Position numbers and translations under genes: made by a program. The notes under the pieces were generated by a model that ran no database searches, was not told the origin of the DNA, and was given only the letters and a program-made list of their open reading frames with translations. DNA of 5,604 bases from an uncultured Lachnospiraceae bacterium (GTDB lineage Bacteria > Bacillota > Clostridia > Lachnospirales > Lachnospiraceae): positions 1 through 5,604 of the forward strand of contig CACZPG010000170.1 of assembly GCA_902782965.1 (NCBI GenBank). The letters are read 5' to 3'. Shown piece after piece: positions 1-5,604 of the stretch; the first letter of the stretch is position 1; each line of letters starts with the position of its first letter.

Positions 1-2178
1 GAAATCATTTGAGTTAAGTGCATGAATACCATAAATTGTTTTTCCGCTGTAAGCATCCTTACATATTTCCAAATAAACTGTCACTCCATTATCTTCATAT
101 ATTATGTTGTTTTCATTTGACCAGCTTATGTTGGATTCATCTAAATTATCGATTGTCTTATTCTCTGCCAATGTAATCGGAAGTAATTCCGATGAATAAT
201 GATTATTCTGGATATCTTCAATATCAAACATAAGAAAATACTCATATCCATCTTCAAATATCTGATCGTATTTAAAATTTATACCATCTGCTATAGGAAA
301 TGGTTTTGCCATGTAGATTTTTTTATCAGGCCAATCCCAAAAACAAGGTATCCTACCTTCACTATCTCTTGTAAAATACTTCTGAACTCCAAGACTGAAT
401 AAGCCTTCAATCCATTCCTCTGGATTGATCATTTGTTTCTTGCCAAAACTCATACTTTCATCATTGTCATTTTCAGCGGAATAGACCCCTTTTACAACAA
501 CGTCCTTAGTTTCCTGATTAACAGAAAGCTGATACTCACAAGAGATAATGTCCTGTTTAGAATCATACCTTCCTTCAAATCCTGAGCCTAATATTGTCAG
601 ATTTGAGACACCATTTACCGTATCCCAAAGTCTTGAGGCAGGAATCCATTTTTCTCCCTTATCATTCTCAATAAATATAATATTTCCATCAAAACCTGCA
701 GAAAGCAGGCCATCCTTCTCCTCAACATCAGTCGAACAAAAAACCGGAGAATATATATCTTTTCCCATTCGTCTTAAGATGTAATATCTTCCTTCTGCAT
801 ATGCTTTCTTCTGAGCTTCATTCAATTGTAATGTGAATACAAAAGGATTATCAGTATTCTTTGGTATCAGCTTATCTTTAAAAAGTTCCTTCATGTCAGT
901 GCCCATCCAAACCTGACCATATCTTTCCAGGTAAGATACATAACCCGGGAAAATATTCATAGAAGAATACTGATCCTTCCAGGTGTTCTGATAGTACTTC
1001 TTGTTATAATAAGGGTAATATAAACTAAGGCCACAGCAATCTGAAACATTAGAATCACTATATATAATTGTTTTGTTTAACGCTTCCCTAAGCGCATCTG
1101 ATTCTTCCGGATATTTATCTTTCATTGTACTAAGTAAGCTTTCTATATCCACAAGATCATACTCTGAACCTGTACTTGCTCTTCCAAGGCAATGAGATTT
1201 TACCCTCGCAACAGCAAGCTCATTATAATCTCCACTCACATCATCAGAAGCCTTCGTAAACAAATTATTTATTTTTTCAGATAATTCTCCGGATTCAGAT
1301 AGATCAGTAACCGACATAGTAACATCACTTTGAAAAAATTTATTTTTAGCGAAATATTGATTACAATAGTTCATATAATCATCTACAATTTTTATAGCTA
1401 CATCCTTTGTTGAAATATTGCCAACCTCACTGATGAAACTATAATTCCACCCAAAATTAGGTTCAACTTCCTGAGATGAAACCAGGTAATCAGCATAATC
1501 ACTTATAACTGATGTCAGTTCAGCTGACGCCATCAGACATGCATCAAACCCTATAAGTCCAAGCTTTTTATCTTTACAAAATTTGCTTGCTTCTAATGCA
1601 TCATGAAGCTCATTAAGAGTCAGACTATCTCCATCATAATTTTTGTCACTTCCATATCCAAGTAAAGGACCATTACCATGATCCCATAAAATCAGATAAT
1701 AATCATCTGCAGGATATTTATCCCAAGCCACATCAAGAAAACGTGTGAGATTCTTCGAATCCCCCATAGACAACGACTCATACGATTCTTCAACCGCATA
1801 TCCCTTACTAGTAAGATGCAAAAGAAGGTTCTTATCATTTGGAATATTATTATGCCATTTTTCAGATCCACCCGTATAAACCAGTAGGTTTACTTTATCA
1901 AAATTAATACCACTATTCTTTATTTCCTCCAGATCATTGGTTGCTGCAGAAGAAGAACTTTCGAGATCAGAACCATTCATATATATCATTAGTGTAACTT
2001 TATCTCCATCATATGGAACGGGTTCACCCGGAGTATGTATATCGGTATTCCCATCGTTATCAATCTTTGAAGTATCATCCTTACCAGTTTTTTCACAACC
2101 CAACATCAAAAAAAAGAGCAAACATAAAAGTAGAATAAAACCTTGCTTTATGCATCTTTTTTTTAAAAATCGTTTCAT
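1..2178 (-). CDS. Clostripain-family (peptidase C11) cysteine protease lipoprotein, 3' end outside window
   Basis: Open frame of 726 codons from ATG at 2178, without a stop, to the left edge, so the C-terminus is missing. The start is supported by AAGGAAG at 2184-2190, five bases upstream. Residues 1-28 form a lipoprotein signal: basic N-terminus, hydrophobic stretch from about 14, and a lipobox-like LMLGC ending at Cys28 (Met at -3 is slightly off consensus). A polar, acidic linker follows. The C11 domain runs from about 60 to 400: MIYMNGSDLES at 64-74, catalytic His167 in WDHGNG, catalytic Cys214 in GFDACLMAS, QEVEPNFGW at 236-244, and CCGLSLYYP at 381-389. Family knowledge: these cysteine peptidases usually cleave after Arg or Lys. 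I infer a lipid-anchored enzyme outside the membrane. Residues 400-726 match no family I recognise. GC is lower than in the neighbouring operon. Family call is firm; substrate unknown. Confidence 0.93.
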   Translation of the reverse strand, partial: MKRFLKKRCIKQGFILLLCLLFFLMLGCEKTGKDDTSKIDNDGNTDIHTPGEPVPYDGDKVTLMIYMNGSDLESSSSAATNDLEEIKNSGINFDKVNLLVYTGGSEKWHNNIPNDKNLLLHLTSKGYAVEESYESLSMGDSKNLTRFLDVAWDKYPADDYYLILWDHGNGPLLGYGSDKNYDGDSLTLNELHDALEASKFCKDKKLGLIGFDACLMASAELTSVISDYADYLVSSQEVEPNFGWNYSFISEVGNISTKDVAIKIVDDYMNYCNQYFAKNKFFQSDVTMSVTDLSESGELSEKINNLFTKASDDVSGDYNELAVARVKSHCLGRASTGSEYDLVDIESLLSTMKDKYPEESDALREALNKTIIYSDSNVSDCCGLSLYYPYYNKKYYQNTWKDQYSSMNIFPGYVSYLERYGQVWMGTDMKELFKDKLIPKNTDNPFVFTLQLNEAQKKAYAEGRYYILRRMGKDIYSPVFCSTDVEEKDGLLSAGFDGNIIFIENDKGEKWIPASRLWDTVNGVSNLTILGSGFEGRYDSKQDIISCEYQLSVNQETKDVVVKGVYSAENDNDESMSFGKKQMINPEEWIEGLFSLGVQKYFTRDSEGRIPCFWDWPDKKIYMAKPFPIADGINFKYDQIFEDGYEYFLMFDIEDIQNNHYSSELLPITLAENKTIDNLDESNISWSNENNIIYEDNGVTVYLEICKDAYSGKTIYGIHALNSNDF

Positions 2179-2183
2179 AATAT

Positions 2184-2190
2184 CTTCCTT
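2184..2190 (-). promoter_or_regulatory. Ribosome binding site of the C11 protease gene
   Basis: AAGGAAG on the minus strand, five bases before the ATG at 2178. It begins nine bases after the hairpin at 2200-2232, so the hairpin leaves the site free but sits very near it. It supports the ATG that gives a complete lipoprotein signal peptide. Confidence 0.7.
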
Positions 2191-2199
2191 AATTAAAGC

Positions 2200-2232
2200 A
2201 ACAAAAGGATGGTAAACTACCACCCTTTTGTT
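2200..2232 (-). terminator. Terminator-like hairpin in the leader of the C11 protease gene
   Basis: Two 14-base arms (2200-2213 and 2219-2232) enclose a five-base loop. Read as minus-strand RNA, all 14 positions pair, with one G-U wobble. Read as plus-strand RNA, the same position is an A-C mismatch, which favours the minus strand. The core is GGGUGGU/ACCAUCC, with an A-tract before it and UUUUGUUGCUUU after it, the usual layout of an intrinsic terminator. It lies 173 bases beyond the esterase stop codon and 21 bases before the protease ATG. It could end the upstream operon or attenuate the protease gene; sequence alone does not decide. Confidence 0.7.
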
Positions 2233-2342
2233 ATAAATTCCTCTATATAGCTCTCGAATCTACAAATAACTGATATTGCATACAAGGATGATTGATTCCT
2301 TTAGCAAATATATACAAACTATGCTATAAAAAATAATATCAT

Positions 2343-2372
2343 ATATTAGATTTATTATCAATTAATGGTCAA
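2343..2372 (-). promoter_or_regulatory. Candidate sigma-A type promoter for the C11 protease gene
   Basis: On the minus strand TTGACC (2367-2372, five of six matches to the -35 consensus) is followed after 18 bases by TAATAT (2343-2348, four of six matches to the -10 consensus). A transcript would begin near 2336, giving a leader of about 157 bases that contains the hairpin at 2200-2232. The region is very AT-rich, so chance matches to a -10 box are common. It is the best candidate I found in the gap, not a certain promoter. Confidence 0.35.
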
Positions 2373-2405
2373 AGATGTATACAATAACACTTATTATTTT
2401 ATCTT

Positions 2406-3317
2406 TTAATATCTCACCTCATCCAGAAATCTTCTGACCTCTGCCCAGGCTTTCTTGGATTCATCCATAAGGGTTCCGGCCAGCTGAAAAACATGAAACA
2501 TCCCCTTATATCTGGAGAATCTTACTTTCACTCCACAGGACTTCGCCTTAGCTGCAACCATCTCGGAATCACTGTACAGCATTTCATCCGTACCAACCTG
2601 AATAAGCATCGGCGGAAAGCCGGTGAAATCGCCGAAATACGGAGATATTCTGGGATCTCTGCGATTAGCATCACCGGGATACGGATTATTAAATATGAGT
2701 TCCGAGCGTTCATTTCCGAATACAGGATCTATCTCGTAATTATCTTTATAGGAACTGCCACTCAGGGTCAGATCCGTCCAGGGAGACATGGCAATTATTC
2801 CTGCCGGCGGTTTCCTCCATCTGGACTTAAGGGTATGACAGAGAGCCATGCCGAGTCCACCTCCGGCCGAGTCGCCTGCAATAATTATTTCGTCATGATG
2901 CCAGCCTTCTTCAAGTATATAATCATAAGCGGCCAGAGCATCTTCAAGAGCAGCCGGAAATGGATTCTCCGGAGCCACTCTGTAATCAACAGACACAACA
3001 GTTGCGCCTCTTCCTGCCTCGGAATAAAGGCCTGCCATCTGTTTATAATGCCTTTTGAAGGCGCCAACATAGCCTCCTCCGTGAAGCTGAAGGATTACCT
3101 GCCTTCTGTCAGAATCCTTCCAGGTCAGCTTCTCAATCTCACAATTATCCAGTTTGATTATTTCTGATTCAAGATGATCCGGATAGGAAAATGCAGTATC
3201 CATCTCACTCTTGGTCGCTTCCTCTATAGATCTTCTGTCAGCGAAATACTTACTTGTATTAAATTCAGCAACAATAGACTTTATTATTTTACTCTTACGG
3301 CTGAGTTCTTCTGACAT
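2406..3317 (-). CDS. Alpha/beta-hydrolase, HSL-type (family IV) esterase/lipase
   Basis: A 303-residue protein, normal length for bacterial hormone-sensitive-lipase-like esterases, with no signal peptide, so probably cytoplasmic. The family landmarks appear in order: oxyanion-hole HGGG at 79-82, DYRVAPE at 111-117, nucleophile Ser150 in GDSAGG (148-153), probable catalytic Asp244 in VGTDE, and His275 in FHVFQ. Asp-to-His spacing of 31 fits the family. Residues 1 to about 45 would form the N-terminal cap over the active site. Members hydrolyse short- to medium-chain acyl esters; the natural substrate here is unknown. It is the last gene of the operon, 11 bases after the zinc-ribbon membrane protein, with AAAGGAG overlapping that gene's stop, so translation of the two is probably coupled. 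Nearness to an acyltransferase suggests that it removes, or corrects, esters made by that enzyme (inference). Confidence 0.93.
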   Translation of the reverse strand: MSEELSRKSKIIKSIVAEFNTSKYFADRRSIEEATKSEMDTAFSYPDHLESEIIKLDNCEIEKLTWKDSDRRQVILQLHGGGYVGAFKRHYKQMAGLYSEAGRGATVVSVDYRVAPENPFPAALEDALAAYDYILEEGWHHDEIIIAGDSAGGGLGMALCHTLKSRWRKPPAGIIAMSPWTDLTLSGSSYKDNYEIDPVFGNERSELIFNNPYPGDANRRDPRISPYFGDFTGFPPMLIQVGTDEMLYSDSEMVAAKAKSCGVKVRFSRYKGMFHVFQLAGTLMDESKKAWAEVRRFLDEVRY

Positions 3318-3323
3318 ACCAGG

Positions 3324-3330
3324 CTCCTTT
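3324..3330 (-). promoter_or_regulatory. Ribosome binding site of the esterase gene, overlapping the upstream stop codon
   Basis: AAAGGAG on the minus strand, six bases before the ATG at 3317. Its first two bases belong to the TAA stop of the zinc-ribbon membrane gene (3329-3331). Ribosomes finishing that gene stop on this site, the usual arrangement for coupled translation inside an operon. Confidence 0.8.
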
Positions 3331-4021
3331 AAATTTTGAATCTGCGTTTCACCTCATTGGATATCATATTCTGCCCGAACATAAATGTCCCCAGCAGAAT
3401 TAGCGCTGTAATACATAACGCTATAACGGCAAATATGGAAGACTGCACAATTCCGGTAAAGTGGAATACTATCAGGATCAGACTGAGAATAACCGTAACA
3501 ATCTCAGTCATGATGTATGTCTGCCAACCATCTATTCCCACTATCATTATCACAACAACGCCGATATCCACTGCTACGAAAAGAATCGGCAGAGCATAAC
3601 GGAATGACCAGCCTTCGCCTCCCAGCAGATAATCCAGAAGAATTAACAGTATGATTCCCAGAAACATCTCCACTTGAACAATTCTCTGAATACTCCGCCT
3701 GACTCTGAAACAGTACAGAAGCGTCAGTACACCGAAGCATAGACCCAGTCCCACGATCAGTGACCAGTATATTCCGTCAAAGGTCAGATAATTGACGAAG
3801 AGGACTACCACCTCACTGACTATAGCAGCGAAGGTAACAAGACGCATGATAAACTGCATGGTTCTAAGGGAATTAGTAACATCAGGATAAGTAACTGATA
3901 CAGATTCCTGGTTAAGATCATGAGAATCATCTACACTTCCCTCAAGTACACCATTGCAAAGCGGACATTTAATAGCATCATCTTCTATATTCAGTTTACA
4001 TCTGATACATCTTCTGCTCAA
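3329..4021 (-). CDS. Zinc-ribbon integral membrane protein (DUF6320-like)
   Basis: A 230-residue protein. Residues 1-25 form a small zinc ribbon, Cys5-x2-Cys8 and Cys19-x2-Cys22, followed by a polar acidic linker to about 50. The rest is hydrophobic, with about six membrane helices near 59-79, 84-104, 115-135, 142-163, 169-190 and 194-215, and a basic C-terminus (EVKRRFKI). The start is TTG: an in-frame TAA lies five codons upstream, no in-frame ATG or GTG lies between, and any later start would lose Cys5. I recall proteins of this shape, named DUF6320, beside alcohol acetyltransferases in Clostridia, but could not check the name. Function is unknown. Position between an acyltransferase and an esterase suggests a membrane partner, sensor or scaffold for them (inference); no enzyme motif is visible. 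Confidence 0.85.
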   Translation of the reverse strand: MSRRCIRCKLNIEDDAIKCPLCNGVLEGSVDDSHDLNQESVSVTYPDVTNSLRTMQFIMRLVTFAAIVSEVVVLFVNYLTFDGIYWSLIVGLGLCFGVLTLLYCFRVRRSIQRIVQVEMFLGIILLILLDYLLGGEGWSFRYALPILFVAVDIGVVVIMIVGIDGWQTYIMTEIVTVILSLILIVFHFTGIVQSSIFAVIALCITALILLGTFMFGQNMISNEVKRRFKI

Positions 4022-4028
4022 AGCCTCA

Positions 4029-4034
4029 TCCTCT
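4029..4034 (-). promoter_or_regulatory. Ribosome binding site deciding the TTG start of the zinc-ribbon membrane gene
   Basis: AGAGGA on the minus strand, seven bases before the TTG at 4021. A second GAGG at 4024-4027 is only two bases from the start, too close to serve it. The site, the in-frame stop just upstream (4034-4036) and the need for Cys5 of the zinc ribbon all point to TTG as the true start. Confidence 0.55.
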
Positions 4035-4050
4035 TATGTATTGTCATTTT

Positions 4051-4092
4051 AATACTTTCTTTTAAACACTTTCTTTTAAATACTTTTTTATA
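4051..4092. repeat. Three tandem copies of a 14-base unit
   Basis: Units at 4051-4064, 4065-4078 and 4079-4092 lie end to end. Plus-strand consensus is AAYACTTTCTTTTA. The first two differ at one base and the third differs from the first at two. On the transcribed minus strand the unit reads TAAAAGAAAGTRTT, purine-rich. The repeat fills about half of the 89-base gap between the acyltransferase and zinc-ribbon genes, the longest gap in the operon. It does not extend either protein. Confidence 0.75.
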
Positions 4093-4110
4093 TATCTTCA
4101 CGCTTCAGCT

Positions 4111-5403
4111 TTATTCGTAATATACACCATTGGTTTCTATCGAAATGTTAATACCATCTTCACTCAGCTTTCTGAAGAAAGTTTTCTGAATGTCATTCTC
4201 CCTGATACTGGAGCTGAAGGTCAAGGTCATTTTGTCTTTATAGGAGGTCACGGTCATCTTCATATTCTGACCCTTTGACATAGACAGCACAGCTTCGAAG
4301 CCGTCTATAAAACTGTCATATGGTTCCGCCGCTTTAATAATACCGAGATTAGTCACAGTGGTGGTATTGGCCTTTGCCGAAGCATTAAACACCTGCCTGA
4401 TAGCAATCCTCTTAAGAAACAATGGAACAGCCCTGAGTGCAAGATTCATCTCATTTGATACATTGTAGGAGAAGAGTTTCTCAAGATTCTCCTTATTTAT
4501 CTGCTCCTTCAGACTCTTGGTTGTGATTTCCAATACTTCTTCAAAGGTATAATCTTCCCTCTCAGGTTCAAACACTGCTGAAACCACCACGAAAAAATTC
4601 TTATTGGTATCCGACGCAAAATACGGTCTCAGATTTACCGGAACAGCCGTAGTAATCGGTTTATCCGACTTTCTGTTTTTCAGATAGCTGCTGTATATAG
4701 CCCAGGTATAAACTCCGACAATATACTGATTAATCGTTACTCCATACGACTTAGCCACTGCCTTTATCTCACTGACCGGCACACTTCCATGAATTATCGC
4801 AAACTGGTTTATAGGGAGTTTATCTCCTTTAATCATTACCGCTCTCTTCGTCTTATAGGTCTTCTTCTGTTTCTTGCGGTAATTCCTGATATAACTATCG
4901 GAAGTATCCAGAGAGGTTTCCACCTCAAGAGAATTTCTGACGGTATCCCCCAGTTCCTGATGCTTCAGCCTGATATACTGATAGGTTATTTCCTTGAGAA
5001 ATGTAAGCGCCCCGTTTCCGTCAGTAAGAGCATGAAAAACCTCCAGATTGATTCTGTTCTTGTAATAGGTAAGCCTGAACAGATAATTATTATTACTATA
5101 TGGATTAATAAACATACAGGGATAGGTATATTCTTCCTTTACCTTCGGAGTCTCTCTCTGATTCTCCTCGAAATAGTACCAGAATATTCCGATTCGCATG
5201 GTAGATCTGAAAACATCAAAATGAGGAAGAACTTTCTCCAGGGCTACCTGAAGAACGGTACCGTCCACAGGCTCCTTCAGGCGCACTGCAACACGATACA
5301 CATTGCTCATTCCTTCTCTCGCAATAACGGGAAAAAGCTGGGCAGTATTGTCCAGCTTATCCCATTTTAAATTGTGATTTCTATTTTTTCTCTTATGTCT
5401 CAT
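4111..5403 (-). CDS. Alcohol acetyltransferase / condensation-domain-like acyltransferase
   Basis: A 430-residue protein, full length for this stand-alone branch of the CoA-dependent acyltransferase/condensation superfamily. Signature residues are His124 and Asp128-Gly129 in HALTDG, the HxxxDG active site in which the histidine acts as general base. Also present are the early region around LDNTAQLFP (17-25), RSTMRIGIFWYYFEEN (66-81), a second-half PVNLRPYF (255-262) and VTNLG (350-354), near the place where related enzymes carry a conserved Asn. There is no signal peptide or membrane helix; the N-terminus is strongly basic. Family members join an acyl group, usually from an acyl-CoA, to an alcohol or amine; the acceptor here is unknown. 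ATG at 5403 follows AGGA with six bases between, 14 bases after the previous stop. A zinc-ribbon membrane protein and an esterase follow, suggesting one ester-metabolising operon. Confidence 0.85.
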   Translation of the reverse strand: MRHKRKNRNHNLKWDKLDNTAQLFPVIAREGMSNVYRVAVRLKEPVDGTVLQVALEKVLPHFDVFRSTMRIGIFWYYFEENQRETPKVKEEYTYPCMFINPYSNNNYLFRLTYYKNRINLEVFHALTDGNGALTFLKEITYQYIRLKHQELGDTVRNSLEVETSLDTSDSYIRNYRKKQKKTYKTKRAVMIKGDKLPINQFAIIHGSVPVSEIKAVAKSYGVTINQYIVGVYTWAIYSSYLKNRKSDKPITTAVPVNLRPYFASDTNKNFFVVVSAVFEPEREDYTFEEVLEITTKSLKEQINKENLEKLFSYNVSNEMNLALRAVPLFLKRIAIRQVFNASAKANTTTVTNLGIIKAAEPYDSFIDGFEAVLSMSKGQNMKMTVTSYKDKMTLTFSSSIRENDIQKTFFRKLSEDGINISIETNGVYYE

Positions 5404-5417
5404 ATAGTTTCCTGCAT

Positions 5418-5604
5418 CTACCAGGTCTTGCCTGTGAAATCATCCGAACTTCCACCACCATCATTTGAACCACCGGAAGATCCTTCCTTATACTGCTTAT
5501 TATTGTCAGCCTCACGTCTCTCTTCCATAGATTCTTCACGTTGTTTTCCCAGATCCTTTTCAAGCTGCTGTTCGCGGTAGGATTTCTGCTTCTCCTCAGA
5601 TTCA
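5418..5604 (-). CDS. C-terminal end of an unrecognised protein with a charged helix and Gly/Ser tail, 5' end outside window
   Basis: Only the last 61 residues and the TAG stop (5418-5420) are in the window; the frame is open to the right edge at 5603. Visible residues 1-41 are dense in Glu, Lys, Arg and Gln (for example EKQKSYREQQLEKDLGK) and would form a long charged helix, perhaps a coiled coil. Then comes a flexible Gly/Ser/Asn/Asp stretch (about 41-55) and the ending DDFTGKTW. The other two minus-strand frames are broken by stops. The stop is 14 bases before the acyltransferase ATG, so the two are probably co-transcribed. I do not recognise the family; the tail resembles a disordered or docking end rather than a catalytic domain. 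Confidence 0.7.
   Translation of the reverse strand, partial: ESEEKQKSYREQQLEKDLGKQREESMEERREADNNKQYKEGSSGGSNDGGGSSDDFTGKTW

Larger units (their letters stand above)
2179..2405. other. AT-rich intergenic region between the operon and the C11 protease gene
   Basis: This 227-base gap has no coding frame of note. It holds the candidate promoter (2343-2372), the terminator-like hairpin (2200-2232) and the protease ribosome site (2184-2190). Close after the esterase stop there is only a weak all-AT palindrome (2381-2397), so no strong terminator lies directly behind the operon. The remaining bases show no structure I can support. Confidence 0.6.

Noticed and set aside
1937..2215. Plus-strand open frame of 92 codons over the protease N-terminus and leader
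   Set aside because: It runs through the antisense of the signal peptide and MIYMNGSDLES motif and has no family resemblance.
2233..2342. Second promoter closer to the protease (TTGTAT, 17 bases, TAGATT)
   Set aside because: The -35 box matches only three of six consensus bases and the -10 four of six, worse than the candidate at 2343-2372.
2381..2397. Small palindrome just after the esterase stop as a possible terminator
   Set aside because: The stem is all A/T apart from one wobble pair, with a three-base loop; too weak to be called a terminator.
2493..3167. Plus-strand open frame of 224 codons opposite the esterase
   Set aside because: It lies wholly inside a minus-strand gene with complete catalytic motifs, its translation resembles no family, and I see no good ribosome site; it is an antisense shadow.
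4022..4110. Internal promoter or terminator between the acyltransferase and zinc-ribbon genes
   Set aside because: Several TATA-like strings occur, but none has a convincing -35 partner, and no GC-rich hairpin is present; AT-rich repeats explain the matches.
4789..5370. Plus-strand open frame of 193 codons opposite the acyltransferase
   Set aside because: It is antisense to the HxxxDG acyltransferase, and the translation is low-complexity hydrophobic text from reversed codons; a shadow.
5374..5580. Plus-strand open frame of 68 codons at the right end
   Set aside because: The Ser/Pro-rich translation is the reverse of the Glu/Gly/Ser codons of the partial minus-strand gene, whose frame also fits the operon.

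Overview
The window comes from a low-GC bacterial chromosome, most plausibly a Clostridia/Lachnospiraceae-type Firmicute (Butyrivibrio or Roseburia-like). The grounds are AT-rich DNA, AGA/ATA-rich codon use, strong AGGAGG-type ribosome sites, a clostripain-family lipoprotein, and an acyltransferase / zinc-ribbon membrane protein / esterase cluster of a kind I associate with that group. The genus is inference. All real genes lie on the minus strand, so the window reads right to left.

From 5604 down to 2406 lies a probable four-gene operon. It holds the C-terminal end of an unrecognised gene with a charged helix and a Gly/Ser/Asp tail (stop at 5418-5420), an alcohol-acetyltransferase/condensation-type acyltransferase with an intact HxxxDG motif (4111-5403), a protein with an N-terminal four-cysteine zinc ribbon and about six membrane helices (3329-4021, TTG start), and an HSL-type alpha/beta-hydrolase with a complete catalytic set (2406-3317). 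Gaps are 14, 89 and 11 bases. The 11-base gap has a Shine-Dalgarno site overlapping the previous stop codon. The 89-base gap holds three tandem copies of a 14-base unit. One enzyme that makes acyl esters, one that could cleave them, and a membrane partner suggest a joint job in lipid, alcohol or envelope ester metabolism; the substrate cannot be read from sequence.

From 2405 to 2179 is a 227-base AT-rich intergenic stretch with a candidate minus-strand promoter and a strong terminator-like hairpin (2200-2232) only 21 bases before the next start codon. It could end the operon, act as a leader attenuator, or both.

From 2178 to the left edge is the first 726 codons of a secreted clostripain-family (peptidase C11) lipoprotein. 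It has a lipobox cysteine, the His/Cys catalytic pair, and a long C-terminal region of no recognised family. It is visibly more AT-rich than the operon. I see no mobile element, CRISPR array, tRNA or rRNA. The window looks mostly like ordinary chromosome, with the operon and the leader hairpin as its most interesting parts.
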